Origin: VGMA01 sp964655475
GTDB lineage: Bacteria > Chlamydiota > Chlamydiia > Chlamydiales > VGMA01
Assembly: GCA_964655475.1 (NCBI GenBank)
Contig: CAZZMO010000002.1
Coordinates: forward strand, 91,152-155,151
Direction of reading: 5' to 3'
Length of the DNA stretch: 64,000 nt
Shown: positions 42,924 through 51,626 of the stretch, piece by piece
Position numbering within the stretch: position 1 is the stretch's first letter
Layout: each line of letters starts with the position of its first letter
Translations under genes and position numbers: made by a program
The notes under the pieces: model-generated
What the model saw: the letters and a program-made list of their open reading frames with translations, nothing else
Told to the model about the DNA's origin: nothing
Databases searched by the model: none

Positions 42924-44249
42924 ATGATTTCTAAGTTCAAAGAGAAGATCCAGCGAGAATACCTCAGTTATTCTCATTGGGAGAAGATGTTTATTCTTTG
43001 TATGATGGTGTGCAATTTCGCCATTACAGGGGAAGCGGCCGTTACAAGAGCTACGAGTAATTCAGTTTTCATAGCGGCATACACAGTAAAGTTCTTTCCT
43101 ATCGCTTGGATCGCCCTAGTCCCTCTGAACCTACTGATTGTCGCTTTATATAACCGCTTCCTTCCGACGATTGGCGTCACCTGGATGCTCTTGATTTCCC
43201 TCTTTATTGCGACAGGAATGAACCTCTTTTCAGCTTTTTATCTCGATAAGATACATGTACTTCCGTTCATTCTGTACCTTTGGAAGGACATTTTTATCAT
43301 TTTAATGTTCCAGCAGCTTTGGTCGGTGATCCATGCAACGATTAACATCTCCAGAGCAAGGTATCTCTATGGAATCTTCTTTGGAATGGGGGGACTCGGC
43401 TCGATTGCTGGATCTTTGATTCCTGGATTCTTTGCGATGACATTTGGGTCAGAAAGGCTTCTTGTAACGACTATTCCGTTCTATGCAATTGTAGGGTATT
43501 TCTATTATGTAGCGATCAAGACGAGGGCCAATATACCGACAAGTCAGGACATTTCCTTGTCGAGTAAAACCTCTTCCGATGTAGTAGGAGGGTTGAGATT
43601 GATTTATGGATCGAGACTTCTACAGTTTATCCTCTTACTCGTTATCTTCATGCAGGTCTCTGCTACGATCTTGGACTATCAATTTGCCCATATTTTAGAG
43701 ACAGAAATTCCCCATACAGACCGCCGCACTGAGTTTATTGGGCGCTTCTTCGGCCTTGTGAATGTGGTGAATATCTTTTTACAATTTTTGGGATCCTTTG
43801 TCCTCTTGAAGTTGATTGGGCTCAAGTATACCCACTTCATGGTTCCTTTCATTCTTCTCTGCAACTGCATTGGGTACATACTCCACTCAAGCTTCACAAT
43901 GATTGCTCTCACCTTTGCCTCTGTCAAATCGCTCGATTATTCGATTTTTGGCATCATCAAAGAGATGCTCTACATTCCTCTCAAAGTAGGGGAGAAATTC
44001 AAAGCGAAAGCGATCATTGATGTTTTTGCTTACCGCACATCGAAAGCGTGTGCCTCTTTCTTCATCCTCATGATTCAAATCATCGCACCATTTGCACTCG
44101 ATCGATGTCTCTCTTGGTCACTCGTTTGGATTTTAGTCGGTTGGATTGGGGTCATTTTCCTCATGTTTAAACACTATTATCAAGAAGTGGAAAAACAGCC
44201 CCAAAATTGGCCAGAGTACGCAAAATTCGCGACTCAAGACACGGAATAA
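42924..44249 (+). CDS. ATP/ADP translocase (TLC/NTT)-family related carrier
   Basis: A 441-residue protein with about 11-12 membrane helices. Helix-loop signatures of the NTT family can be seen: QQLWSVIHATINISRARYLYGIF and KEMLYIPL followed by KAKAIIDVFAYRTSK (compare KEMAYIPLD and KAAIDV in true translocases). NTT proteins of chlamydiae and rickettsiae import host ATP, other nucleotides or NAD. This branch is divergent and shorter than Npt1 (about 530), so its substrate may differ. ATG 42924 is chosen over the upstream frame start. It stands divergent from crcB. Confidence 0.75.
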   Translation: MISKFKEKIQREYLSYSHWEKMFILCMMVCNFAITGEAAVTRATSNSVFIAAYTVKFFPIAWIALVPLNLLIVALYNRFLPTIGVTWMLLISLFIATGMNLFSAFYLDKIHVLPFILYLWKDIFIILMFQQLWSVIHATINISRARYLYGIFFGMGGLGSIAGSLIPGFFAMTFGSERLLVTTIPFYAIVGYFYYVAIKTRANIPTSQDISLSSKTSSDVVGGLRLIYGSRLLQFILLLVIFMQVSATILDYQFAHILETEIPHTDRRTEFIGRFFGLVNVVNIFLQFLGSFVLLKLIGLKYTHFMVPFILLCNCIGYILHSSFTMIALTFASVKSLDYSIFGIIKEMLYIPLKVGEKFKAKAIIDVFAYRTSKACASFFILMIQIIAPFALDRCLSWSLVWILVGWIGVIFLMFKHYYQEVEKQPQNWPEYAKFATQDTE

Positions 44250-44316
44250 AAAAATTAATTGATTAATATCAATCTCGTTCCTATTCTCCGGAATTTAGGT
44301 AGAATAGGGAGTGTTT

Positions 44317-45420
44317 ATGAACTTAAAAAAGTGGATTTTCGGTATAGGACTTTCTGCTCAGGCTTTAGTCTTATTAGTGATGTTTTTTTTAGTAAAAGAG
44401 CTTCGCCGGGAGCCTGAGTCAGAGGATCCATATGCATTCAGCGCACCAATTGCTAAAGTAGAAGTAGCGCCAAGTCAACATGCTATCCCTTTTACACATT
44501 ATGTTGCAGGATCTGGGAAAGTGATTCCATCCTCTGATTACATAAAAATCAGCCCATCACTTCAAGGGATAGTCGAAGATGTATACGTTACCGTAGGACA
44601 AAAAGTTTCAGCAGGGGACCTACTCTTCAAAATTGATGATAGTTTGATTAAGTGTCAGCTCAGCGAAAAGCAATCTGAAGTAGAAACGACAAAAGTAAAG
44701 CTCGAAGTCATGCAAAAAGGAGCAGGCACGTTTGATCTTCTCATGAAAGAAAAAGAGATAGCGCAAGTCAAAGCAACCTGCGATATGCATCAAAAAGATC
44801 ACGAGCTGATACTTGCACTATATGAAAAGAATGCTGTGAGTAATAGCGAGCTCAACCAACAAACTTCCCTTGTGAACATGGCAAGTGCACAGCTTGAAAA
44901 AATTCTCGTCGAATATGACAAAATGAAAGCAGGGCCGAGTGATCAAGATCGGAAATTGAGCCATGCTTTAATCGAAGAGAAACTTGCTAACTGCAAAACA
45001 TTGGAAAAACAGCTTGGAGACTGTAATGTCAGAGCTCCAATTGATGGAAGGATTTTTTCTGTAAACATCCATCCAGGAGAATACTCTGATGCATTGAAAG
45101 AGCCTGCCATATACATGGGATCAGATGATCCACTACATCTTCGAGTCTATATCGATCAGAAAGAAGCTTGGAGAGTCACCCCCTCTCCTCACATTAGAGC
45201 CATTGCAGTACATCGCAGCAACCCGAAGATTCATTTTCTTCTAGAGTATGTATCGGTCAACCCTTGCTTCACTGATCAAGGTTGTCTCGAGCTTACCTTT
45301 GCGTTTGATCGAAATAAGTACCCTGTGTATCTCGATGAGACATTAGATGTCTATATTGAAGCCTCTTCGGCAGGAGATAATGCCCTTTTGGATTACCAAT
45401 TTAGTCAAATGAGAAATTAA
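44317..45420 (+). CDS. HlyD-family periplasmic adaptor
   Basis: A 367-residue membrane fusion protein: N-terminal anchor (about residues 6-24), a lipoyl/barrel-sandwich half (GIVEDVYVTVGQKVSAGDLLFKID), a coiled-coil hairpin (about residues 115-220), the second lipoyl half (CNVRAPIDGRIFSV) and a beta-barrel with the VYIDQKEAWRV stretch. It links an inner-membrane pump to a TolC channel. The stop overlaps the TolC-like gene by one base. No pump is adjacent; the DevC/DevA-like genes 3.5 kb upstream are a candidate. GGGAG precedes ATG 44317. Confidence 0.88.
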   Translation: MNLKKWIFGIGLSAQALVLLVMFFLVKELRREPESEDPYAFSAPIAKVEVAPSQHAIPFTHYVAGSGKVIPSSDYIKISPSLQGIVEDVYVTVGQKVSAGDLLFKIDDSLIKCQLSEKQSEVETTKVKLEVMQKGAGTFDLLMKEKEIAQVKATCDMHQKDHELILALYEKNAVSNSELNQQTSLVNMASAQLEKILVEYDKMKAGPSDQDRKLSHALIEEKLANCKTLEKQLGDCNVRAPIDGRIFSVNIHPGEYSDALKEPAIYMGSDDPLHLRVYIDQKEAWRVTPSPHIRAIAVHRSNPKIHFLLEYVSVNPCFTDQGCLELTFAFDRNKYPVYLDETLDVYIEASSAGDNALLDYQFSQMRN

Positions 45421-46898
45421 TGGTTCAAAATAGGAAACCCAGCTTCATCAAGGTTTGCTCAGCAATAGGGCGCCCTATTTGCTGGGTGCCCTTAGCCTTT
45501 TTAGTGGTTGGTTGTTTACCAAACCGCTTGGAGCCGTTCAATCCTATTTTACCTCCTACCTACTATACTGAGTCATTAGAAGAAGATGGGACAAGGATTA
45601 ATTCAGAGTCTTGGTGGAAAGACTTTATGGATCCATATCTCACAGAGCTATACAACTACGCAAAAGAGCATAACTACGAAATCCAAATAGCAAGGGAGCA
45701 GTTTCAGCAGCTCGGATTTGGATTTGGCATCACAAAAGATGCTCTCGACATGGCTCTCAGCAGCATTGATGTAGCCTTTGACATCAAGGCAACCCCTCCT
45801 GGGGCTCTCTTTTTTAGAGAAGTGGGACTGTTTTCATATAAAGCCTCGAGCGTGATGCCAGCTACCGATCTTTTGAATGATAGTAACGATCTTCGCATGT
45901 TTGACATGAGTGTGGAGCTCGATCTTTTCCAAAAATCTAAGTCGTTTAAAAAGAAAGCATTGAACAGGATGGCTGCTGAAGAGAGAAACATCTTCGGCCT
46001 CTATAGATCACTTCGCTGCGATGTAGCTATCGCTTACACTAAAATCAGAACACTCCAAGCGAGAAAAGCAAACATCGATAACTACATTGAAGAACTGAAA
46101 AACTTCTTAAGTATTTTAGAATCTAGAATTCAAGCAGGGCTCGAACCACTCGCAGACTGGAATAGGGCTTCTTCATTGCTCAGCGAAGCTGAACTCAAAT
46201 CTGAACTGCTCGGACGTGATTTACAAATTGCAAGATATCAACTCACAACTTTGGTTGGTAACACTGATATTCAAAAACTGGACTACACTTTAGGGATTTC
46301 CTATACGATTCCAGCTCTTAAAGAGACCATCTATGCAGGAGCTCCTCTCGATCTATTAAAGAATAGGGGAGATGTGCAAAAAGCAGAAAAGTTGATTGAT
46401 GAAGCAGCAGCAGAATTTGGCATTGCTTGGGCCAATCAATTTCCATCGATCCGTTTAGACTTTACCATTGAAACAGCAGCAGAGCAGATCAGCGGACTGA
46501 TTAAATCAGGATCTCTCCTCTATGCCCTTGGTTATAACATTCAGTACAACGTATTCGAGAGATGGAAGATTAACTCTTATTACTACATCGCTAAATCCCT
46601 CTACCAAGAGAGGATAGCAGGTCTCAATCAAGTCATTGCACAAGCTCTGCAAGAAGTCTCAAGTTCTCTTGTCTTTTTTCACTCCTCCTGCAAACTGGAA
46701 AATGACCTCCGCACAAGCTTCCAGAAGACAATCGAGCAGTTTGAAAATAATAGAGATCTATTTCGACTAAAAGGATCCTCTTTTATGCGAGTGATTCAAT
46801 CACATTACGATAAAACAATGATGCAAGATCGTTTTGATCTCGCCCAAGAAGGGAAGACCTTGACAGGGTTGGAACTGATCCAAAATATAGGTGGATAG
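45420..46898 (+). CDS. TolC/NodT-like outer-membrane efflux lipoprotein
   Basis: A 492-residue protein with a signal sequence ending in LVVGC, a lipobox that would lipidate the cysteine at about residue 31. The rest is the TolC pattern of two helical-barrel repeats: the first ends around SLRCDVAIAYTKIRTL, the second contains LLKNRGDVQKAEKLIDEAAAEFGIAWANQFPSI, the NodT signature (RPDVRAAE...A.A...A.A..FP). It should form the outer-membrane duct for the HlyD adaptor just upstream. Confidence 0.88.
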   Translation: MVQNRKPSFIKVCSAIGRPICWVPLAFLVVGCLPNRLEPFNPILPPTYYTESLEEDGTRINSESWWKDFMDPYLTELYNYAKEHNYEIQIAREQFQQLGFGFGITKDALDMALSSIDVAFDIKATPPGALFFREVGLFSYKASSVMPATDLLNDSNDLRMFDMSVELDLFQKSKSFKKKALNRMAAEERNIFGLYRSLRCDVAIAYTKIRTLQARKANIDNYIEELKNFLSILESRIQAGLEPLADWNRASSLLSEAELKSELLGRDLQIARYQLTTLVGNTDIQKLDYTLGISYTIPALKETIYAGAPLDLLKNRGDVQKAEKLIDEAAAEFGIAWANQFPSIRLDFTIETAAEQISGLIKSGSLLYALGYNIQYNVFERWKINSYYYIAKSLYQERIAGLNQVIAQALQEVSSSLVFFHSSCKLENDLRTSFQKTIEQFENNRDLFRLKGSSFMRVIQSHYDKTMMQDRFDLAQEGKTLTGLELIQNIGG

Positions 46899-48503
46899 AT
46901 GCGTGTAGTTGGAACACCACTCAAAGGGATTGATCTATTAAGAGCTCCTCTATTGAATAGAGGGACATCCTTTACCCTGAAAGAGAGAGAAATTTTCCAA
47001 CTTCAAGGGCTTCTTCCTCACCACGTATCAGATATCAATGAACAGGTCAAACGGCGTTATGCAAATTTTCTCTCAAAAACCTCTGATATTGACAAATACC
47101 ACTTCTTAAGTGCTTTGCAAGATCGAAACGAAGTGCTCTTCTACCGTTTAGTGATCGAACATGTAGAAGAGATGCTCCCCTTCATTTACACCCCAACAGT
47201 AGGGGAGGCGACTCTAGACTATTCGCTCCAATATCGACAAAGCCGCGGCCTTTACATCTCTTACGACTTAAGACATTCTCTGGATCAAATCCTTTCTCAA
47301 ATTGATGGGAAGATGATCGATGTGATTGTTGTCACAGATGGAGGGAGAATTTTAGGACTCGGTGATATGGGAGTAGGGGGAATGGCAATCTGCGTCGGCA
47401 AACTTGCACTTTACACACTCTTTGGAGGTATTTCTCCCTACCGCGTTCTCCCCATTTTGCTTGATGTTGGCACTAATAACGATGCACTTTTAAAAGATCC
47501 CCTCTATCTAGGAGTCCGTCATCAAAGGATTAAGGGTGAGGAGTATGATAGCTTTTTAGAGCAGTTTGTCCAAGCAATCAAAAAACATTGCCCGAAAGCC
47601 CTTCTCCAGTGGGAAGATTTTCCAAGAGAGCATGCTCATAAGCTTTATCACCGCTATCAAAACGTCCATTGTTCTTTTAACGACGACATTCAAGGGACTG
47701 CAACCGTATCACTTGCTGCAATCCTATCGGGACTTCGGATGGCAGGGAGAAAATTTCAAGAAGAGAAAATCTGCATTTTAGGAGCAGGTTCTGCAGGACT
47801 TGGAATTGCTGAGCTTTTTGTCGAATTCGCCGCTTCTCAGGGGATCGATAGAGACCTAGCAAGAAAGCAGATCTACTTCGTCGACACAGAAGGGCTCGTC
47901 CAAAAGTCTTTTTCTAAAATGACCCCAGAGCTCCTCCCTTTTGCTAAAGAAGGAAAAAAGCCCTTTATGAGCTTAGAAGAGGTGATTGAACACTATCCAA
48001 TCACCACATTAATTGGTGTCTCTACAGCCAAAGGCGCTTTTACTAAAAAGCTTGTAAAAAGGATGCTTAAATATACAAAGCGCCCCATCATTTTACCCCT
48101 TTCAAACCCAACACAAAAAGCAGAAGCTGATCCAAATGATTTGATGAAGTGGACCAAAGGGCAGGCAATTGTCGCGACTGGAAGTCCATTCCCTGGGTTT
48201 CCTCAGTGCAATAATGTCCTCGTTTTCCCTGCCATAGGACTCGCAACTTCTGCAGTAAGAATGAAGATGATTCCAGTCGATTCATTCCTCATCGCAGCAA
48301 ACGTCCTCAGCTCTTATGCAACAACCAGACTCTTTCCTGAATTCCATCAATTGAGAAGCGTGACCAAAGCGATGGCTTATGCTATCGCAAAAGATGCTAT
48401 CGAAAAGGGCCTTGCAGAAAAAGTTGACGATCTAGAGAGTCTCTTAGATCAGGTGATGTGGTACCCAGAATATCCTGAGCTTTTCCCTTCAACCCTTTTG
48501 TAG
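46899..48503 (+). CDS. maeA: NAD-dependent malic enzyme
   Basis: A 534-residue enzyme that converts malate to pyruvate and CO2 with NAD+ (or NADP+). It shows LPFIYTPTVGEA, LGDMGVGGMAICVGKLALY, the substrate region DVGTNND, FNDDIQGTA with the metal-binding acids, the Rossmann motif ILGAGSAGLGIAE, and the late SNPTQKAEA and ATGSPFPG. With the DASS carrier and aconitase it fits use of host dicarboxylates. It starts directly after the TolC-like gene, but this is probably a chance neighbour. Confidence 0.95.
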   Translation: MRVVGTPLKGIDLLRAPLLNRGTSFTLKEREIFQLQGLLPHHVSDINEQVKRRYANFLSKTSDIDKYHFLSALQDRNEVLFYRLVIEHVEEMLPFIYTPTVGEATLDYSLQYRQSRGLYISYDLRHSLDQILSQIDGKMIDVIVVTDGGRILGLGDMGVGGMAICVGKLALYTLFGGISPYRVLPILLDVGTNNDALLKDPLYLGVRHQRIKGEEYDSFLEQFVQAIKKHCPKALLQWEDFPREHAHKLYHRYQNVHCSFNDDIQGTATVSLAAILSGLRMAGRKFQEEKICILGAGSAGLGIAELFVEFAASQGIDRDLARKQIYFVDTEGLVQKSFSKMTPELLPFAKEGKKPFMSLEEVIEHYPITTLIGVSTAKGAFTKKLVKRMLKYTKRPIILPLSNPTQKAEADPNDLMKWTKGQAIVATGSPFPGFPQCNNVLVFPAIGLATSAVRMKMIPVDSFLIAANVLSSYATTRLFPEFHQLRSVTKAMAYAIAKDAIEKGLAEKVDDLESLLDQVMWYPEYPELFPSTLL

Positions 48504-48995
48504 TGCGCTAAATGCAAGATCGTAGTTCGGCTCTATTGTAATCTCAGAAACGAGCTCTGAGTAGACTACTCGATCTTTTTCATTTGCGACGATGATGGAG
48601 CGGGCCATGATCCCTGCAAGAGGACCCGTTTCGATCAAAACGCCATAACTTTCAGCAAAATTCTGATTTCTCATCGATGAGAGGAAGACAATATTATTGA
48701 TCGTATGATCTTTGCAAAAACGTTTTTGTGCAAAAGGGAGATCTGCAGAAACGAGCAAGAAAAGATATTCGGGGTGCTCTTTGGCAAAAACCTGGAGTTT
48801 TTTTGTCTCAAGAGAGCAGACATCTGTGTCAAGACTCGGAACAGTAGCTATAAGCTTTCTCTTTCCCTTGAACTTGTCTAGATTTACATTGGAGAGGTCT
48901 TGTGCCACAAGTTCAAAGTCGGGGAGTAGGTCGCCAGAATGGGGGAATCCACTTGTTACTTTAATTTTTGAGCCTTTTAAAGTTATTTCTACCAT
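48489..48995 (-). CDS. tpx: Thiol peroxidase (atypical 2-Cys peroxiredoxin)
   Basis: A 168-residue periplasmic or cytosolic peroxidase. The peroxidatic cysteine is in PSLDTDVCSLETKKL (about residue 60), the resolving cysteine in LPFAQKRFCKDH (about residue 94), both at the usual Tpx positions. It reduces lipid or hydrogen peroxides with thioredoxin. It overlaps the 3' end of the convergent malic enzyme gene by 15 bases. Confidence 0.95.
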   Translation of the reverse strand: MVEITLKGSKIKVTSGFPHSGDLLPDFELVAQDLSNVNLDKFKGKRKLIATVPSLDTDVCSLETKKLQVFAKEHPEYLFLLVSADLPFAQKRFCKDHTINNIVFLSSMRNQNFAESYGVLIETGPLAGIMARSIIVANEKDRVVYSELVSEITIEPNYDLAFSALQKG

Positions 48996-49111
48996 GTTTT
49001 ACCTCTCTAAATTGACATCAGTATAATTTTCAAAAATGCAAATGTCAATTTTAAATTGACTTGTCTTTAATATTAAGATCCTGTTAAGCTTTTACAAAAA
49101 ACGGAAAAAAT

Positions 49112-49588
49112 ATGGATTCTTCTACCGATAGAATCTCCAAACTCTTCACAATTCACGACCCTAATGTCAAAAAAGAGACTACTTACGCAGTAAAAGGTTT
49201 TAGAATCCCTCCTGTGAAGCACCACCTCCTATTAAAGCCGAAGCCTGTCGAAGTTCGTGTAAGAGAAATTAGAGCTTTAAAACAAATCTCTGAGGCCGAT
49301 TCCATGCTCTTCTCAGGGGCAGTGGAGGCAAATCGGTGTATTGAGGAGCATGATCTCCACCTCTTCAATGCGAAAAAAAATTTTACAGAAAAATTTCACC
49401 GGTTCCACAATGTAATGAATCTAAAATTACCGAGGGTAGTCATCAGTAAAGATCGCCTCCGCCTCTTTGTGGATCAAGTCATCAAAGATCGTCATAACAT
49501 CAAAATTTTGTCTAAAGAGAAAAAAGCCAATCTTCAGCTTCTTGAGATGGTCAACTTTTCCACAACATGGCAATCCCCGCGCCGATAA
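49112..49588 (+). CDS. Unrecognised basic protein
   Basis: A 158-residue basic, helical protein with no signal or membrane segment. A run of alternating hydrophobic and Lys/Arg residues (PPVKHHLLLKPKPVEVRVREIRALKQ) and a later helical RLRLFVDQVIKDRHNIK region suggest nucleic-acid or acidic-protein binding. Its 3' end overlaps the convergent TauE/SafE gene by 38 bases. No family is recognised; the composition is like the neighbours, so I take it as real. Confidence 0.55.
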   Translation: MDSSTDRISKLFTIHDPNVKKETTYAVKGFRIPPVKHHLLLKPKPVEVRVREIRALKQISEADSMLFSGAVEANRCIEEHDLHLFNAKKNFTEKFHRFHNVMNLKLPRVVISKDRLRLFVDQVIKDRHNIKILSKEKKANLQLLEMVNFSTTWQSPRR

Positions 49589-50354
49589 TAATCGTAGCGA
49601 AAATCTTCTTTAATACATCTGTTGGTACCACATGGATTAGCCTGGAGCCCCATGGAGCTGCAAAGAACGACGCTATGCTCATAGGGAGAAAGGCTGGCAA
49701 GTAGATATATCCGATGCTGTGGGGCTGAGGAGGGATCAAGAGACCTGGCAGAAAGAAGGAAAGGCTCGCCACAAGGGCCAAGATAAAGCTAAATACTGTT
49801 GATGTCCCTATAGCCTCCTTCAAAGGCAGTCTGAAATGGATCAGAACGGGGACCGATAGAAAGCTTCCACCTACCCCTAAAAAGGTGGAAATCGTACTAA
49901 TGACATAGCCGACAAGGTTCATCAGAAGGGTTGGGACCGGAGGAAGGGAAGGGTTTGACAGCCTCTCTTTCATGAAAAAGAAATAGACCCCTAAAACAAC
50001 CTCAAATACACCAAAAATTTTTTGAAGATCCTGGCTCGACACATTTTGAGCTAACATACTGCCTGTCAAGGCCCCAAGAGCGAAACTAATAGACATTTTT
50101 TTAATTATCGACCAACGGACCCGTTTATGCCGATTATGAGCTCTTGCCGAGGAAAAAGTGGTGAAGATGACAGCTGCCAAGGAGCTACCAATCGCCATCT
50201 GCATAGTAACAGCCGTCTCGATATCGAGGTATTCGAATACAAATACCATACAGGGGATCGAAACAAGCCCCCCTCCCATCCCTAGTAGGCCTGAAAGGAG
50301 TCCTGTAACGACTCCAACTAATAAGAAAATTATTAATTGAAAAACTATATCCAT
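49551..50354 (-). CDS. TauE/SafE-family sulfite/organosulfonate-type permease
   Basis: A 267-residue protein with eight predicted helices and two repeated halves. Each carries the family's signature: GLLSGLLGMGGGLVSIP at the N-terminus and TFLGVGGSFLSVPVLIHF in the second half. TauE/SafE proteins export sulfite, sulfoacetate or similar anions. No sulfur-metabolism genes are adjacent, so the substrate stays open. The start is ATG 50354 in an AT-rich upstream region. Confidence 0.9.
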   Translation of the reverse strand: MDIVFQLIIFLLVGVVTGLLSGLLGMGGGLVSIPCMVFVFEYLDIETAVTMQMAIGSSLAAVIFTTFSSARAHNRHKRVRWSIIKKMSISFALGALTGSMLAQNVSSQDLQKIFGVFEVVLGVYFFFMKERLSNPSLPPVPTLLMNLVGYVISTISTFLGVGGSFLSVPVLIHFRLPLKEAIGTSTVFSFILALVASLSFFLPGLLIPPQPHSIGYIYLPAFLPMSIASFFAAPWGSRLIHVVPTDVLKKIFATIIIGAGIAMLWKS

Positions 50355-50440
50355 AATAATAATTATTTTAATCTCTAATTATTTGAAATATATTCATTTA
50401 TAATTTATAATTATCATATCTTTAGTGAAAAAAGATTGGT

Positions 50441-50481
50441 AGGCCCCTGGGGTAAGCCCTTGCCCTAGGGGCTTATTTTTT
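50441..50481 (+). terminator. Orphan rho-independent terminator
   Basis: TAAGCCC and GGGCTTA pair (50453-50459 with 50469-50475) and are followed by TTTTTT. A competing longer fold (50441-50456 with 50459-50474) uses the AGGCCCCTGGGG arm. No plus-strand gene ends near it: the closest upstream plus-strand stop is at 49588. It may end a small RNA or act as an attenuator 57 bases before the lipoprotein gene. Confidence 0.65.
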
Positions 50482-50538
50482 CAGTATACTCTAGTCAATA
50501 ACTCAAAAAAAGAATATTTTCCCGAATGAAGCTAAGAG

Positions 50539-51615
50539 ATGCCTGTGAAGCTCTATTTGGGAACTATTTTCATCGCTCTGAATTTTTTTTCTTGCCAAGT
50601 GCCAAGCCGCGTAGCGCTATCTGGAGATGGGGGGCGCAACTCCTACAATCAAACCTTGCAACAGACAAATAATGAACAAATGCTACTCAATCTCGTCAGA
50701 CTTCGTCATGTAGATTTCCCCTATTTTCTCGATGTGACGAATATCACCACACAAACGACAGTAGGATCATCTCTTTCACCCTCAGTTTCGATCCCCTGGA
50801 CAAATCAGTATGTCCCTTCGGCATTAGGAGGAGAGTTTAGTTGGCAGAATCAGCCTACTATCGTCTATTCTCCATTAGAAGGGCAAGCATTTGCAGAGCG
50901 GCTATTTCAACCGATACCGCTGCCTATGATTCAGCGACTTATCTATTCAGGTTGGGAAATCGACCGAGTACTTCGCATCATGTTACAAAGTTTAGATGGG
51001 ATAGAAAACGCTCCCTCAGCATCAGGTCCCGCCCCTGAAATCGCTCCTGATTTCACCAAGTTCAACAGGATGGCGACTCTTCTTCGTGTTCTACAGAGAG
51101 AAGGGGAGCTTGCTCTTGGGATTAAGCAGGAAGGGGAAGAGAAATATCTACAAGTTTCTTTCCCTATAGGTTATGCAGAAGCAGATGAGCTGAAAAGCCT
51201 TCTTGCTGAAGGAGAAGAGAGGGATGGGCGCTATTACATTTTCATCAAACAAGGACTCGATAGCAAGGGAGATATTGGCGTCATGCCAAGATCACTTCTC
51301 GGTTGCATGTACTACCTCAGCCTAGGTGTCGACGTTCCTGACAAAGATTGCATCCCAATGACAAAAAAACGGGATGGAGCTTGTTTTGACTGGAGAGAGA
51401 TGATAGGGGACTTAATCACAGTCCACTCCTCTCGAAAACAACCACAGAATGCAGCAGTGATGGTGAAATATCGGGGATTTTGGTATTACATCAAAGAAGA
51501 GGACATGTCTTCAAAAAGGACTTTTTGCCTCTTGATGCAGCTCTATAATTTTCATGCAACTAACACAGGTAATCAAAGTGGACCTGTGCTCACTCTCCCA
51601 ATAGGGACAAAATAA
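50539..51615 (+). CDS. Putative lipoprotein of unknown function
   Basis: A 358-residue exported protein. The N-terminus KLYLGTIFIALNFFSC is a short lipoprotein signal with the lipid-modified cysteine at about residue 19. The conserved-looking NNEQMLLNLVRLRHVDFPYFLDVTNI stretch occurs in uncharacterised exported proteins of many Gram-negative bacteria. The remainder is mixed alpha/beta with a late WYYIKEEDMSSKRTFCLLMQLYNF. It lies 11 bases upstream of the GH5 gene, so the two are almost surely an operon and may act on the same substrate. Confidence 0.75.
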   Translation: MPVKLYLGTIFIALNFFSCQVPSRVALSGDGGRNSYNQTLQQTNNEQMLLNLVRLRHVDFPYFLDVTNITTQTTVGSSLSPSVSIPWTNQYVPSALGGEFSWQNQPTIVYSPLEGQAFAERLFQPIPLPMIQRLIYSGWEIDRVLRIMLQSLDGIENAPSASGPAPEIAPDFTKFNRMATLLRVLQREGELALGIKQEGEEKYLQVSFPIGYAEADELKSLLAEGEERDGRYYIFIKQGLDSKGDIGVMPRSLLGCMYYLSLGVDVPDKDCIPMTKKRDGACFDWREMIGDLITVHSSRKQPQNAAVMVKYRGFWYYIKEEDMSSKRTFCLLMQLYNFHATNTGNQSGPVLTLPIGTK

Positions 51616-51626
51616 AGAGGATCACC

